DNA of 64,000 nucleotides from Achatina immaculata (taxonomy: Eukaryota > Mollusca > Gastropoda > Stylommatophora > Achatinidae): contig CM019718.1 of assembly GCA_009760885.1 (NCBI GenBank), positions 25,270,133-25,334,132 of the forward strand, read 5' to 3'. The notes under the pieces were generated by a model. That model saw nothing but the letters and a program-made list of their open reading frames with translations. It was not told the DNA's origin and ran no database searches. Numbering within the stretch: position 1 is the stretch's first letter; each line of letters opens with the position of its first letter. Both the position numbers and the translations under genes were made by a program. This document shows, piece after piece, positions 32,646 to 44,540 of this stretch.

Positions 32646-33004
32646 TTCATGGAAGCAAATTGTGGCACTCACTAAGATTACTCAGGGAGAAAGAAAGCAT
32701 GCTCCCCATCAATGTTCCCTCTAAGGTGTAGCAGTTCGTGCGCAAGGTGTTCAACACGCGTGCAGATCAGAAACTTTTTTTTTCTATGCAAATATGAGTG
32801 GTAACTTCAAATAACGAAGAATAATTTAAAGTTCTCATAGGAAAATGAATAATATCCAAAGAAATCAGAGAACCAAAGTCATACAGCGCTACTGTTTTTT
32901 TACAAAATGGCTACGGTAGATCAGAGTAATATCAGGAAACTGAAAAATAAAAGTACCAATTAAATTAGATTGCGCAGCTGTACTAAATGTTATTAAAATT
33001 TCAT

Positions 33005-33190
33005 GCACGGCCGCAGAAGTCGAAAGATTTGTCCGGTTCATGTATCAACGCAGAAGTATAAAGATTTGCCCATTTCAAATATTAGCACGGAAGTCGAAAG
33101 ATTTGCCCGGTTCAAGTATCAACACAGAAGTCGAAAGATTTGCCCGGTTCAAGTATCAACACAGAAGTCGAAAGATTTGTCCGGTTCAAC
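33005..33190. repeat. 36-bp minisatellite
   Basis: Five copies built on GAAGTCGAAAGATTTGCCCG and GTTCAAGTATCAACACA. Confidence 0.88.
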
Positions 33191-33676
33191 TAAAGCGAAA
33201 TAAATATCAAAGATCTCAACTTTTTCACCTCAGTTTAGGATAGAAAGAACACAACCCAGTAATACGGAAGGGTGAAGGGGGTCCTCGACTACTGCTTGAC
33301 ATCAAGCTTAGTGAGGAGGGGGTCCAGTTGGTGCGTCGACCCGGAGGGTCCAGAGTGTTTCCCCTGTTTCAAAGTTGGTTAAGTTGTGGATGAAAACAGA
33401 ATGGTCAATCTATAGTTGGGGCGGCAGAAGGGGTGAGAAAGAGAGAACGAACGAACTGCCATACTTTATTTTCAAAGAGTGAGAAACTGGGCACGCAGGC
33501 CTGTCTAACATTCTGCTCTTTGTTATACAAATGTTACACAGGAGCGATGGAGGAGAAACACACAGAGAGAGAGAAGGGGAGAGACAGACCGAAATAGTTT
33601 TACACTATGTTACAAAATTCCTCTTTGAGGCGTTTTCTCGTTATGCAAACTTTTATACACAAATATTTAATAAAAT

Positions 33677-33728
33677 ACATATACATACATACATACATAC
33701 ATACATACATGCATACATACATGCATAT

Positions 33729-33759
<31 letters not shown>

Positions 33760-33960
33760 CATGCATACATACATACATACATACATACATACATACATAC
33801 ATACATACATGCATATATACATACATATATACATATATACATGCATACATATATACATACATACATACACACATACATGCATACATATATACATGCATAC
33901 ATACATACATACATACACACAAACACATACATACACAGGTTTACGTGTATATATATATAT
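33677..33960. repeat. (ACAT)n microsatellite near exon 9 donor
   Basis: About 280 bp of imperfect ACAT, with (TA)n at 33,949-33,961. It ends about 40 bp beyond the exon 9 donor. All the Tyr/His/Ile-rich open frames here are artefacts. Confidence 0.95.
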
Positions 33961-33999
33961 ATGAAGGGGTCTAATCCACAAATTGCCACAAACATTTAC

Positions 34000-34113
34000 C
34001 GCCGTCCACTTATCCACAATAAGGTTCCACTCATCAATAGAAGACCACATGGAGTCCCGCAGTTTCAGCTCGTGCTGTGTTTCGTCCAGGTAATCCAGTT
34101 TGATAACTTCCAC
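34000..34113 (-). CDS. Dynein heavy chain exon 9
   Basis: 114 nt, 38 residues (275-312), phase 0 at both ends. Acceptor TGCACCTGACAG, donor GTAAATGTT. Encodes VEVIKLDYLDETQHELKLRD then SMWSSIDEWNLIVDKWTA, the xLWxSxxEWxxL motif upstream of the linker in axonemal heavy chains. Confidence 0.95.
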
Positions 34114-34283
34114 CTGTCAGGTGCAAGAAAAGGTGGGGAAGGGGGAACTATGAAAACAGAGAACTTCAGTGCCTGTGGTGACTGACATTCTACTCTTAGC
34201 GACAGAAATTCAAGGTGAAGACAGGTCTTAAGAGACTTTAGAAGATTAATGGCAAAAAGTATGTCCATATCTTTATATAACAG

Positions 34284-34648
34284 CAGGGTTTCTCAAACTG
34301 GTCCTTGGAGTCCCAAGGACTTCGCGCAATATCCCTTGGGGGTCCGCGGGATTTCTGTAAGATGTATTATTATTATTATTATTATCATTATTATTATTAT
34401 TATACACTGGATGGCGTGTGAACATCTTACAGTCTTCAGGTTGTTGTTACTTAATTCTTTGCAACACAACTGTCATCTTGACACACCTGTGTTATTTCAC
34501 AGTGTTGTAATTTAACATTTTCATGCCACCCCGTCTCCTTCTCATTTTATCAATGTCTTCTTCTCTGATGAAAAATGTCTCCCGGGGTCCCGCTGTATTA
34601 GCTTTCACTGAAAATGGCTCCAGGTTCCAAAATGTTTGAGAACCTCTG
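34284..34648. mobile_element. hAT-like MITE (candidate)
   Basis: Inverted termini CAGGGTTTCTCAAACTGGTC and, in reverse, CAGAGGTTCTCAAACATTTT bound 365 bp with no coding capacity. GGTCC and GGGGTCCGC motifs are typical of hAT MITEs. No clear 8-bp target duplication was found. A (TTA)n run lies inside at 34,366-34,402. Confidence 0.62.
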
Positions 34649-35180
34649 GACCGGAAGAACATTTTAAAACATCTCATACGAAAACAAGAAAACATAAGAA
34701 AGATAACTACAGGGGCTGAATTTTCAATGCGAGTTCCCTGCCGAATAATTTTAGTAGTTTCCCCTTGAACGCCATCAGGCAACTGTACGGGTCAAAGAAT
34801 TACTGCCAAATGCAAGATGAAATCTGTCGATGACCAGGATTCTAGCAATTAACAAATAATTTTAAGAGTTAATTCAATCACTTGGTGATAAATTCACCAT
34901 GGGGCCTCTGGGCAACTGACCACTTTGTCGATGGGTAAATATGCAGGAAACTCTCTACTGTAGAGAGCAGAACAACATAACTCCTTCAAATCACTCAGAC
35001 ATGTGCTTCGGCCATATTAAACTTCTGACACTCTAAAGGGCTCCCAGAGGTCGAGTTAGTTGTTGCTTTTTTTACCCCCGTCTCGGAAATGAACCTATGA
35101 TCTTCCAGTTGGCCCTGCATTTCGAGGTACATCTTAGCGATTTAGCTACGGAGGACCGGTATTGGTTGTGGCAAACGAAG
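34649..35180. other. Intronic stretch, nothing firm
   Basis: A weak tRNA-like head may lie at 35,080-35,160; not enough to call. Confidence 0.5.
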
Positions 35181-35405
35181 TTATTTATGTTCTCAATGCT
35201 TGTTTCGCATACTCCACAGCCATCATGAGGCCTTTTCTGCTGTTTCTGAAAGGCTTTTCAATGCCCTTGCTCTTGCTTGTCCCTTTATGCCCAGCTGCTT
35301 ACATAGGTCGTATGCTGATGTTGCTACGAATCCTCTCGCTCTCACTTCTACAGCTATAACGTTTGCTTGACTCCTGCCCCCTGCCTTAGTAAAGGCAGTA
35401 CTCAA
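35181..35405 (-). pseudogene. Retroelement C-terminal fragment
   Basis: Minus strand NVIAVEVRARGFVATSAYDL, LCKQLGIKGQARARALKSL and SETAEKAS, then a stop and WLW. This matches the VEVGARGF...LGI.G...R..AL..L.E.AEKAS.WLW pattern found at the end of some metazoan retroelement proteins. Not otherwise identified. Confidence 0.5.
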
Positions 35406-35464
35406 TCCTTACCCTGATCATTTAGTTCCCGTGTCTCCAGAGAGAATGAATGTCCCTGATTTAC

Positions 35465-35955
35465 CTGAATATATGATTGTACTTATGACATACCAGAATA
35501 CGTGTATGTACTAATCTTGTAGTTATGACTTATCAGAATACGTGCATGTACTAATCTTGTAGTTATGACTTATCAGAATACGTGTATGTACTAATCTTGT
35601 AGTTATGACTTATCAGAATACGTGTATGTACTAATCTTGTAGTTATGACTTATCAGAATACGTGTATGTACTAATCTTGTACTTATGACATACCAGAATA
35701 CGTGTATGTACTAATCTTGTAGTTATGACTTATCAGAATACGTGCATGTACTAATCTTGTAGTTATGACTTATCAGAATACGTGCATGTACTAATCTTGT
35801 AGTTATGACTTATCAGAATACGTGTATGTACTAATCTTGTAGTTATGACTTATCAGAAAACGTGTATGTACTAATCTTGTAGTTATGACTTATCAGAAAA
35901 CGTGTATGTACTAATCTTGTAGTTATGACTTATCAGAAAACGTGTATGACTACGT
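35465..35955. repeat. 40-bp minisatellite near exon 8 donor
   Basis: Twelve copies of a 40-bp unit (ACTTATCAGAATACGTGTAT then GTACTAATCTTGTAGTTATG). It ends about 85 bp beyond the exon 8 donor, and decayed units reach to about 36,030. Confidence 0.93.
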
Positions 35956-36039
35956 GTATGTGATTATACTGTACTTATGACTTGCTGATTTACCAGAGTA
36001 AGTGTATATACTTGTCTTGTACTTATGACGTAAGCTTAC

Positions 36040-36168
36040 CTTCAGCTCTTTTTGTCTGTCTCTGAGAGTTTTAGCCTTCACTTGGGTTTCTGAAATTCTA
36101 TTAAGCAGATTGTCAAGAAAACGTCTCACATCCTCTTTCACAGATTTCGGGTCCATCAACATTGGGTT
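36040..36168 (-). CDS. Dynein heavy chain exon 8
   Basis: 129 nt, 43 residues (232-274), phase 0 at both ends. Acceptor ATTTTAATCAG, donor GTAAGCTTA. Encodes NPMLMDPKSVKEDVRRFLDN and ISETQVKAKTLRDRQKELK, helical and charged like the tail segment between the SLE block and the linker in other axonemal chains. The first codon follows exon 7 in phase. Confidence 0.9.
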
Positions 36169-37300
36169 CTGATTAAAATAAATACGATGTTTTCGTGTAC
36201 CAAATTCTCATAGTGAATGCTAGAATGGAGGCTTTCAGAAACGTGTGAGAAAAGGATGTTTATAGAACTAACTATCTGACATTTTATGATCTGTGTCAAG
36301 GCCATGGATATAGTTCTTTTTTTCCCAGTCATGATGATAACGATGATGAACATCATCAATGTCTATTTGTCATCAATCATCATCATCATCATCATCAATG
36401 ACTGACGCCAGAAGCCAGCTGAATGAGACGAAGACACACACGTTCAGTCTTATACGTTTTTTTTTAGGCACACCTCTTATGTCTTCCATTTAACCTTTCC
36501 CCTATTTCTGGACTTCTGTCCGAAAGGTAAACGTCCAGCCTAGCGGACGCTCTAACTGGTATCCTATTTTTGGCAGATTCTGTGATCCCAAGGTCTATGT
36601 CACTGTTATATAGACATCTACCATCATCTCCCAGGACATCCATATCGTATTCTCAAACAATTTCTCAGTATCCGCCTTCAAAGCTTTGTATTATCCGTTC
36701 TTTCTGTATGTTTTCTTTCCGTTCCTTAAACAACTTCTATTTGTTTATCCTCAGTAAAAGAAAGGAGTATATCTGTTAGTGCTTTATGAACGAAATGTTC
36801 GTTTTTTTACTCACTCAATAAACCGCAGGTTATGTGTCGGCTAACTATTTGCAATTCAGAGGATGGATCTGTTAATACTGAAAAAAAAAGCTAAAATATA
36901 ATGGTATTTCATTTGGTTTAATCACTAAATTTACATAAGACTATTAAAATTTTTTAATCACAGACTGGTTTGAATTCGATACATTTTTTTAGGGAAAATA
37001 AACATTCTTTCATAAGAAACATTAAGCTTGCATCTTTTTGATAAAGAAATATTATAGCACAGCGCCTTGTAACCGAGAATTATGATTATAATTATGAAGA
37101 TATTATAGTTATATGGTTTAGCATTAATATAAAGGGGGGGGGAAGTAGGGACATTCAGAAAACACGGTAGAAAATCGATTTCTGCGATCCTAGAGAAAAA
37201 CCAAAAGACTGGACGCTGACAAGTGTAAACAGAAGAAACAGACACTTAGAAAAGGACAGCCACACTGACGCCGAGGAAGAGATGGGTTAAAGAAAGACGC
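36169..37300. other. Intronic stretch, nothing recognised
   Basis: (CAT)n at 36,379-36,396. No exon, transposon or array recognised. Confidence 0.55.
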
Positions 37301-37399
37301 TCAGAAGTACAATAGGTTGGCATGACCAATCTGCAAATGAAATAGCTGGTGGCGATAAGCAGTCGGCGAACTTAACACGAAGAATAGAAGGCACACAAA

Positions 37400-37669
37400 C
37401 AAATGTCCGACGGACCACAAGCGCACGAGAAGCAGGTGCCAGATGTGAGAATGACGAATGACTGACAACTCACTACCAAATACAGCACTAAGATGAACAC
37501 CGCAAGGAAACAGAAGTAAGGGTAGACCAAAGGAGACATGGAGGAGAACAACAGAGAGGATGTTGAGCAATAGAGGGCTCACCTGGGTAAGAGCAGAAAA
37601 AAAGGCAAAGGACATGCATTTATGGAAAACCCTTGCGGAAGCCCCATGTGCCCTGGGCACTTAAGGTTC

Positions 37670-37692
<23 letters not shown>
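37400..37692 (+). pseudogene. Family-3 retroelement 3' fragment with (GA)n tail
   Basis: Plus strand, equivalent to LRMTDNSLP, KGRPKETWRRTTERMLSN and FMENPCGSPMCPGHLRF, then (GA)n at 37,671-37,694. 5'-truncated. Confidence 0.82.
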
Positions 37693-37700
<8 letters not shown>

Positions 37701-38004
37701 TCTGGTAGACGAGACGGCGGATCAGACTAGTAATCAGTGGAAAGTGCCAAAGCCAAGGGATGGGTCTTCGACACAATAACACTGACAGGTCATGACTCAA
37801 AAACCAATCGGTACGCAGATCGAAACCAGTGGACCAATTAGGGGTGTGCCAGGAATACCCACTGGCGAGTTCATCACACTGGACTTAGAGATAAAACGAA
37901 GAGACAGAGACACACACATAAACTCAGACGCAGAGAGACAGAGATAAATTAGAGAGGATACTGTCTTAGCCACACACGCAGTGGGATCAGGGGTAGAAAT
38001 AATA

Positions 38005-39028
38005 CAGACATCAGACAGGTGGGAGGTAGTTAGGACAGACATCAGACAGGTGGGAGGTAGTTAGGACAGACATCAGACAGGTGGGAGGTAGTTAGGACAG
38101 ACATCAGACAGGTGGGAGGTAGTTAGGACAGACATCAGACAGGTGGGAGGTAGTTAGGACAGACATCAGACAGGTGGGAGGTAGTTAGGAGAGACATCAG
38201 ACAGGTGGGAGATAGTTAGGAGAGACATCAGACAGGTGGGAGGTAGTTAGGACAGACATCAGACAGGTGGGAGGTAGTTAGGACAGACATCAGACAGGTG
38301 GGAGGTAGTTAGGACAGACATCAGACAGGTGGGAGGTAGTTAGGACAGACATCAGACAGGTGGGAGGTAGTTAGGAGAGACATCAGACAGGTGGGAGGTA
38401 GTTAGGAGAGACATCAGACAGGTGGGAGGTAGTTAGGAGAGACATCAGACAGGTGGGAGGTAGTTAGGAGAGACATCAGACAGGTGGGAGGTAGTTAGGA
38501 GAGACATCAGACAGGTGGGAGGTAGTTAGGAGAGACATCAGACAGGTGGGAGGTAGTTAGGAGAGACATCAGACAGGTGGGAGGTAGTTAGGAGAGACAT
38601 CAGACAGGTGGGAGGTAGTTAGGAGAGACATCAGACAGGTGGGAGGTAGTTAGGACAGACATCAGACAGGTGGGAGGTAGTTAGGACAGACATCAGACAG
38701 GTGGGAGATAGTTAGGACAGACATCAGACAGGTGGGAGGTAGTTAGGACAGACATCAGACAGGTGGGAGGTAGTTAGGACAGACATCAGACAGGTGGGAG
38801 ATAGTTAGGAGAGACATCAGACAGGTGGGAGGTAGTTAGGACAGACATCAGACAGGTGGGAGGTAGTTAGGAGAGACATCAGACAGGTGGGAGGTAGTTA
38901 GGACAGACATCAGACAGGTGGGAGATAGTTAGGAGAGACATCAGACAGGTGGGAGGTAGTTAGGGCAGACATCAGACAGGTGGGAGGTAGTTAGGACAGA
39001 CGTCAGACAGGTGGGAGGTAGTTAGGAC
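38005..39028. repeat. 31-bp minisatellite, 33 copies
   Basis: About 1 kb of tandem 31-bp units (ACAGACATCAGACAGGTGGG then AGGTAGTTAGG). Copies differ mainly at one base (GACAGAC versus GAGAGAC) and at GAGG/GAGA. The variants lie in runs, as expected from recent stepwise expansion. Confidence 0.96.
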
Positions 39029-39104
39029 ACATAAAGATAGCCAGGGGGAGAATTGCAGTAGTTGAGGTAACAAACAATTCACACACTTGCACTATAGTCA
39101 ACAT

Positions 39105-40300
39105 ACACGCAATATGTCAGGAGACAGAACACATCCTTGTCTCACTCCCAATTGTATGTCGTGGAATGCTTCTATTTGGTTCTCAACCTTCATTGTGCTG
39201 AGTGCTGCCAGTATATGTTTTTAATGAGTTTCAGATCTTTCCCATCGATGTTGATATCTTCCAGCATTCTTATAATTTCTGTGTGTCTTACTTTACCGAA
39301 TGCTTTACAGTAGTCTATGAAGCATAAGTATAGGTCTGCCTTTACTTCTATTGATCTTTCCATCAATGTTCTTAATATATATATATGTATATATATATAG
39401 GGCATTACTTATGCCTTTTCCTTCGACGAAGCCACACTGTTCTTCAGCGATTTCTGGTTTTATTTTGCCCCTGACTTTTCTCATGATAATATGAAGCAGG
39501 ATTCTGGTAACATGGCTCATAAGACTAATGGTTCGATGGTCTTCACATTCAGCTGCACTTTGTTTCTTTGGTAGGACAATGGAAACTGACTGCAAAAGGT
39601 CTGATGGGACATAGTTATTGTTATAGATGTTATTCAGCAATCTGGTAATTATTTCTATGTCAAGCTCTCCTAATGCTTCCAATTCTACCTTGATGATATT
39701 AGCTGGTCCTGGTGGTTTGTTGTTCTTCATATGTTTGATGGGTTCTTCCACTTCTGCTTTTAATATGGGAAGCCTTTCATTATTATTTCGTATATCTATT
39801 TTGCTTCTATTATCCTCATAGAGTTCTCTAATGTATTCGCGGCATCGTACCATTATTTCGTCTCTGTCCATTATCGTATGCCCCTCCTTTGACTTCAGGC
39901 AACCAGTCTTGTGGTATGCCCTTTTGTTTGTTAACTCCTTTATTTGTTTGTATATATCTCTTCCGTTTCCATGATGATATGTCTCTATTTTATTACATTT
40001 CTTATTTAGCCACTCTTCTTTAGCTTTATTGCATTTGTGTCTTATTTCTTTCTTTATTTTGTCATATTCATCTTTATTTTCCTTAAGACTTCTAGGATCC
40101 ATTAGTTACAAAATTTCTTCTGTCATCCACCCCTGTTTAGCGTCTCGTTTATTTGGAGGTAAGTTTCGATAGATGTTTGCTGAATAGAGTCTTTAAGCAT
40201 ATTCCATTGTTCATAAATCGTTTCAATCTTCTCTATAGCATTATACCTATTGTGCACTATGGTCCTATATTGTTCTTGTATTGCCTTATCTTTCCATAAC

Positions 40301-40342
<42 letters not shown>

Positions 40343-40815
40343 CTTTGTTTTTAGCTGCTACCTTTAACCTCTTTAGCCTGATACTCACTTTTCCTATAAC
40401 TGGGATGTGGTCACTGTTGCAGTCTGCGCTTGGTCTTGTTTTCACAGATATTAGTGAGTTCCTGAATCTTCTGTTCGTCATAATGTAATCTGTCTGGTTA
40501 CGTATGTTATTATTTGGGCTTTTCCAAGTCGCTTTGGGTGTTGTTGAAACCAAGTATTTTCTATTATCATTTTATTCTTTTCTGCCCACTCAATCAATAT
40601 CTCTCCTCTTTTATTTCTGATACCTTGTCCATACTTGCCAGTAGCTTCATTGTCTTGTTCAGTCCCTACTTTCCTGTTTAAATCACCCAGCACAAAGCTT
40701 ACTTCCCATGGTTTGCACTGTTTTATTGCCATGTCCAGATTGTTGTAAAATTCTTTTATTTCATCATCAGAGTTTTCTGAAGTTGGTGCGTATACTTGGA
40801 TGAGATTTGTGTCTA
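39105..40815 (-). pseudogene. Non-LTR retroelement, endonuclease and RT N-terminal part
   Basis: Minus strand. Endonuclease: VSFVLGDLNRKVGTEQDNEA, NQTDYIMTNRRFRNSL and CNSDHIPVIGKV (40,732-40,370). RT start: frame 40,102-39,305 with MKNNKPPGPANIIKVELEAL, SIVLPKKQSAAECEDHRTIS and EQCGFVEGKGISNA; then LYLCFIDYCKAFGKVRH (39,400-39,190) and QLGVRQGCVLSP (about 39,120). It is cut off before the YADD motif. A (TC)n run at 40,303-40,339 has expanded inside the endonuclease coding part. Several frameshifts; inactive. Lies in the intron between exons 7 and 8. Confidence 0.88.
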
Positions 40816-41204
40816 TTGGGTGGCCCTCATCGAAGTAACCATCATCGAAACAAAAAATAAACTGCCCAACTGCCTTTCAGATGGTACAAACAAAAATATA
40901 CTCAAAATTGGAAGAGTAAAGTGGAGAGAAAAGAGCAAGAAGCAAAGATGTAAAGAAAATATTGAGACAGGAGTTAATTTGACAAAATACATAATTAATG
41001 AGTGACGCCATCTCCCTTCCGTATCTCCTTCAACGTACAGTAACGAATGACACACTTTCTGTGTTGGCTGACAATCTGTCTGGAACTCTTGATGATTCGT
41101 TCATTAGTAAGGAGTGGTAGATTCACTGTAGTAAGCATGGTCTGGGATGCAGCACAGGATGATGGTTATGTACAAGGAAACACATTTGAAATAGCTAGAA
41201 ACAA
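40816..41204. other. Intronic stretch, nothing recognised
   Basis: No feature recognised between the retroelement and the exon 7 donor array. Confidence 0.6.
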
Positions 41205-41788
41205 ATACTTACTCACCTGCATCTCCTCGTTCACATGCTTAGCATCGGCCAGGTATTCATGGGCGTCTACTCACCTGCATCTCCTCGCTGACAGTCTTAG
41301 CATCGGTCAGGTATTCTTGAGCGTCTACTCACCTGCATCTCCTCGTTGATAGTCTTAGCATCTGCCAGGTATTCTTGAGCGTCTACTCACCTGCATCTCC
41401 TCGTTGATAGTCTTAGCATCTGCCAGGTATTCTTGAGCGTCTACTCACCTGCATCTCCTCGTTGATAGTCTTAGCATCTGCCAGGTATTCTTGAGCGTCT
41501 ACTCACCTGCATCTCCTCGTTGATAGTCTTAGCATCTGCCAGGTATTCTTGAGCGTCTACTCACCTGCATCTCCTCGTTGATAGTCTTAGCATCTGACAG
41601 GTATTCTTGAGCGTCTACTCACCTGCATCTCCTCGTTGATAGTCTTAGCATCTGACAGGTATTCTTGAGCGTCTACTCACCTGCATCTCCTCGTTGATAG
41701 TCTTAGCATCGGCCAGGTATTCTTGCGCGTCTACTCACCTGCATCTCCTCGTTGATAGTCTTAGCATCGGCCAGGTATTCTTGCGCGT
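41205..41788. repeat. 58-bp minisatellite made of exon 7 end plus donor
   Basis: Ten tandem units of 58 bp, each containing the last 46 or so bases of exon 7 and the donor GTGAGT (minus strand). Donors recur at 58-bp spacing; the first, at 41,738/41,739, is the true exon end. Because 58 is not a multiple of three, using a later donor would run into a stop inside the first intronic copy. Confidence 0.95.
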
Positions 41789-41888
41789 CCGTCTGCGCGC
41801 ATTTGTTAAACTTCTCCAGGAGTGTGTCTCTGCCCGACAGCGCCCTGTCAATCATGTTTTTGCTGTTGTAGATGGTTGCCTCCAGTGA
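41739..41888 (-). CDS. Dynein heavy chain exon 7
   Basis: 150 nt, 50 residues (182-231), phase 0 at both ends. Acceptor TTCTTACAG, donor GTGAGTAGA. Encodes SLEATIYNSKNMIDRALSGR, DTLLEKFNKC and AQEYLADAKTINEEMQ, the tail segment after the IPPEDxxxx motif in axonemal chains. Its 3' end seeded the 58-bp donor array just downstream. Confidence 0.93.
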
Positions 41889-42347
41889 CTGTAAGAATGG
41901 ATGTTAGTTTGGATCACGTCAAACACGTTCTTAATGCTAATCTTAACCTGTGTTTATGCGCAGGAGTAGCGGTGTCAGCAGTGGACTTGTCTCTCTGTGG
42001 TCTGTCAAACTTTTACTCATGTATAAACTCATAAATTTGTCAGGTGTATCATTATCAGGCTATTTTGTGTGAAAGCTCATCATTTCATGATTGATTCCAC
42101 GGTCAGTCAGTCTCGTTTCAAGTCATCAGAAATGTACGTTTTGAAAAGTGTTAATTGTAATTCATTGTAAATAAACTTTATTTCAAGACAAAAAGAAAAG
42201 AAAAGTTTCTTCTTTCATTCCTTCGTTTTCTTCTTCTTTTATACCAGCGTTAATGTTCCATATTCGTCTATTTACATAAAGAAAATAGATGGCGCTATGA
42301 ACCTCATTCCCGGCAGCTCTCCCTCCGTGCTCTGCGTGAATCCTTAC

Positions 42348-42449
42348 CTGAGCAACCACAGCATCTTCCGGCGGTTTCCCAATGACAAACTCGTCGATGA
42401 TAGTGTACAGGTCTTTGATCACGATCGAGTTCAGTTCAATGGTATCAAC
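42348..42449 (-). CDS. Dynein heavy chain exon 6
   Basis: 102 nt, 34 residues (148-181), phase 0 at both ends. Acceptor GCTTTCCCTCAG, donor GTAAGGATT. Encodes VDTIELNSIVIKDLYTII and DEFVIGKPPEDAVVAQ, equivalent to the LYxLxxxxxIPxPPED segment of axonemal chains. Confidence 0.94.
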
Positions 42450-42564
42450 CTGAGGGAAAGCACAGTTAAAAGATAAAACCATTCGCAAAATGACAGAGGT
42501 TATATTTTGGTACTTGCACATTCTTAGACTACATGCAAGAATCCATCGTGAGTGACTAGCTGAA

Positions 42565-42935
42565 CATGTTATAGAGAATTCACGCTGGCTATCTATAGAG
42601 AAAATTCACGCTGGCTATCTATAGGAATTCACGCTGGCTATCTATATAGAATTCACGCTGGCTATCTATAGGGATTCTAGCCGGCTAACTATAGAGAATT
42701 CACGCTGGCTATCTATAGCGATTCTAGATGGCTAACTATAGAGGATTCACGCTGGGTATCTATAGAGGATTCACGCTCGGTATCTATAGAGAATTCACGC
42801 TGGCTATCTATAGGGATTCTAGCTGGCTAACTATAGAGGATTCACGCTGGGTATCTATAGAGGATTCACGCTGGGTATCTATAGAGAATTCACGCTGGCT
42901 GTCTATAGAGAACTCACGGTGGCTATCTAAGGTAG
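42565..42935. repeat. 24-bp minisatellite upstream of exon 6
   Basis: About fifteen copies of a 24-bp unit (GAATTCACGCTGGCTATCTA then TAGA), with variants. It starts about 115 bp upstream of the exon 6 acceptor. Confidence 0.92.
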
Positions 42936-43299
42936 CTGTTGTTCGAATCCTTTCGGATCTACTGAGACTTTTTTTTGTATCAGGCCATGCAGGTTCCACA
43001 TGAAATGAAAGAGCGGTTCGGTTGTCCGACTCAGCTGTCGTGGAGGAAGTGCAAGCAATGGATAAAGCAGGCATCCTTGTGCTGTTTGGGGAAACTGGTC
43101 GAACAAGGGACGTCACTGATAACTGTAACTCGGCGCCATTACCAAAGTCGAAGTAGTTGAGGGTGAAACTCCTTGGGGGTGACGAGACAGATAGATGACG
43201 GCCAACCAAGGAGGAACGTGTGTCAGTCGTTGAAGGTATTCTGAAGGAGATAGTGAAGGCGAGATCATAGTACCTGTTGTCGTGTCCGGAGTGCACGGA

Positions 43300-43474
43300 T
43301 CATGGTCCATCCATCCATCCATCCATCCATCCATCCATCCATCCATCCTTCCATCCATCCTTCCATTCATCAATCCATCCATTCGTCCATCCATCCATCC
43401 CCCCATTCATCCATCCATCCATCCATCCCCATCCATCCATCCATCCATCCATTCCTTCCTTCCTTCCTTCCTTC

Positions 43475-43507
<33 letters not shown>

Positions 43508-43600
43508 GCTAACAAACTAACTACCTAACAAACTAGCTAACTAACTAATAACCAACCAACCAACCAACTAACCGACCGACCAACCAACCAACCAATTAAA
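43300..43600. repeat. (ATCC)n, (CTTC)n, (CTAA)n, (CCAA)n chain
   Basis: Four tetranucleotide microsatellites in a row: ATCC (43,300-43,450), TTCC (43,452-43,475), CTAA (43,476-43,545), CCAA/CCGA (43,550-43,592). Successive tetramers are one or two base changes apart. Confidence 0.93.
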
Positions 43601-43944
43601 ACAGAATATCTATGCTAGAATATCTATTTCTTTCATTTTCCGAATATCTTTATACATAAGAAAACACAATGCTTTCTTTTTTTAGATTTCCTGTTCTCAT
43701 AGAACTTGTGCACGCAGGCACTTGTCTGGGCGGCACATTTATCTCCGTCTAGCTACAGCACTCTTCGGGTGGTTTTCTTCTGCCATTGTGCCAGCATTAA
43801 ACTGTAAATTCACTCCATAAATCACTTCTCTATATGTTGCAACCAGTACAAACATTTATATCTTGTCTTGTCTGTGGAAGTGGTTGTATATAAATGAAAC
43901 ACATATCATTGCCAAATAAAGGCGTAAATCACTTTCGATTCTGC

Positions 43945-44540
43945 GGTCATCATCATCATCATCATCATCATGTGCCGTGCCGCCTTGCGTTGGCTATTAT
44001 GCTTCTCCAGAGTACACTATCCTTTATGCAGGCCATTAGCTCAGTTGGTGACCTCCTCTCACACCGTCTCATCAGACTGTCCAGTATCATTTCTCTCGGT
44101 CTTCGCATAGCTCTTCTTCTCTCTATTTTTCCTGTTGTTATAATATTTTCAATGCCCCCTCTTCTCATTGCATGTCCTATGAAAGTACATTCTCTCTCTC
44201 TTATTTTTTTAACAAGATTTTTTTGTCTCTCCAGCTCTTTTCATACATTCTTCATTGGTTATTTTTGCTGTCGAGGGAATTCGCAACACTCTTTTAATAA
44301 ACCACATTTCTGCTGCTTCAAATGATTTTTGTGCAGACCTGCTTGTTGTCCATGATTCACTTCCATATAACAAGATAGGTTCAATATAGCATTTTAGAAC
44401 TCGTTTTCTAACATTAATTGATAAGAATGTGTTGGATAATATGTTTCTCATTCTCTGAAATGCAGTCTTTGCTTGGCCTATTCTGTTTCTAATTTCTGTT
44501 CTGCATTTCCCATCTGAAGTTATTAGAAGATTCTGCAAAA
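43945..44540 (-). pseudogene. Family-1 non-LTR retroelement 3' part
   Basis: Minus strand frame 44,538-44,209: KCRTEIRNRIGQAKTAFQRM, LKCYIEPILLYGSESWT and AAEMWFIKRVLRIPSTAKIT; then the tail frame 44,168-43,968 (HAMRRGGIENIITTGKIER, MACIKDSVLWRSIIANARRH) ending at the (ATC)n run 43,949-43,972. 5'-truncated copy with one frameshift. Confidence 0.9.

Noticed and set aside
33531..34185. Several long Tyr/Ile/His-rich frames on both strands
   Set aside because: All come from the (ACAT)n microsatellite; a real dynein exon at 34,000-34,113 lies in a different reading.
38005..39028. Possible CRISPR array
   Set aside because: Units are contiguous 31-bp repeats with no unique spacers, in a eukaryotic intron; it is a minisatellite. 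The same holds for the other regular arrays.
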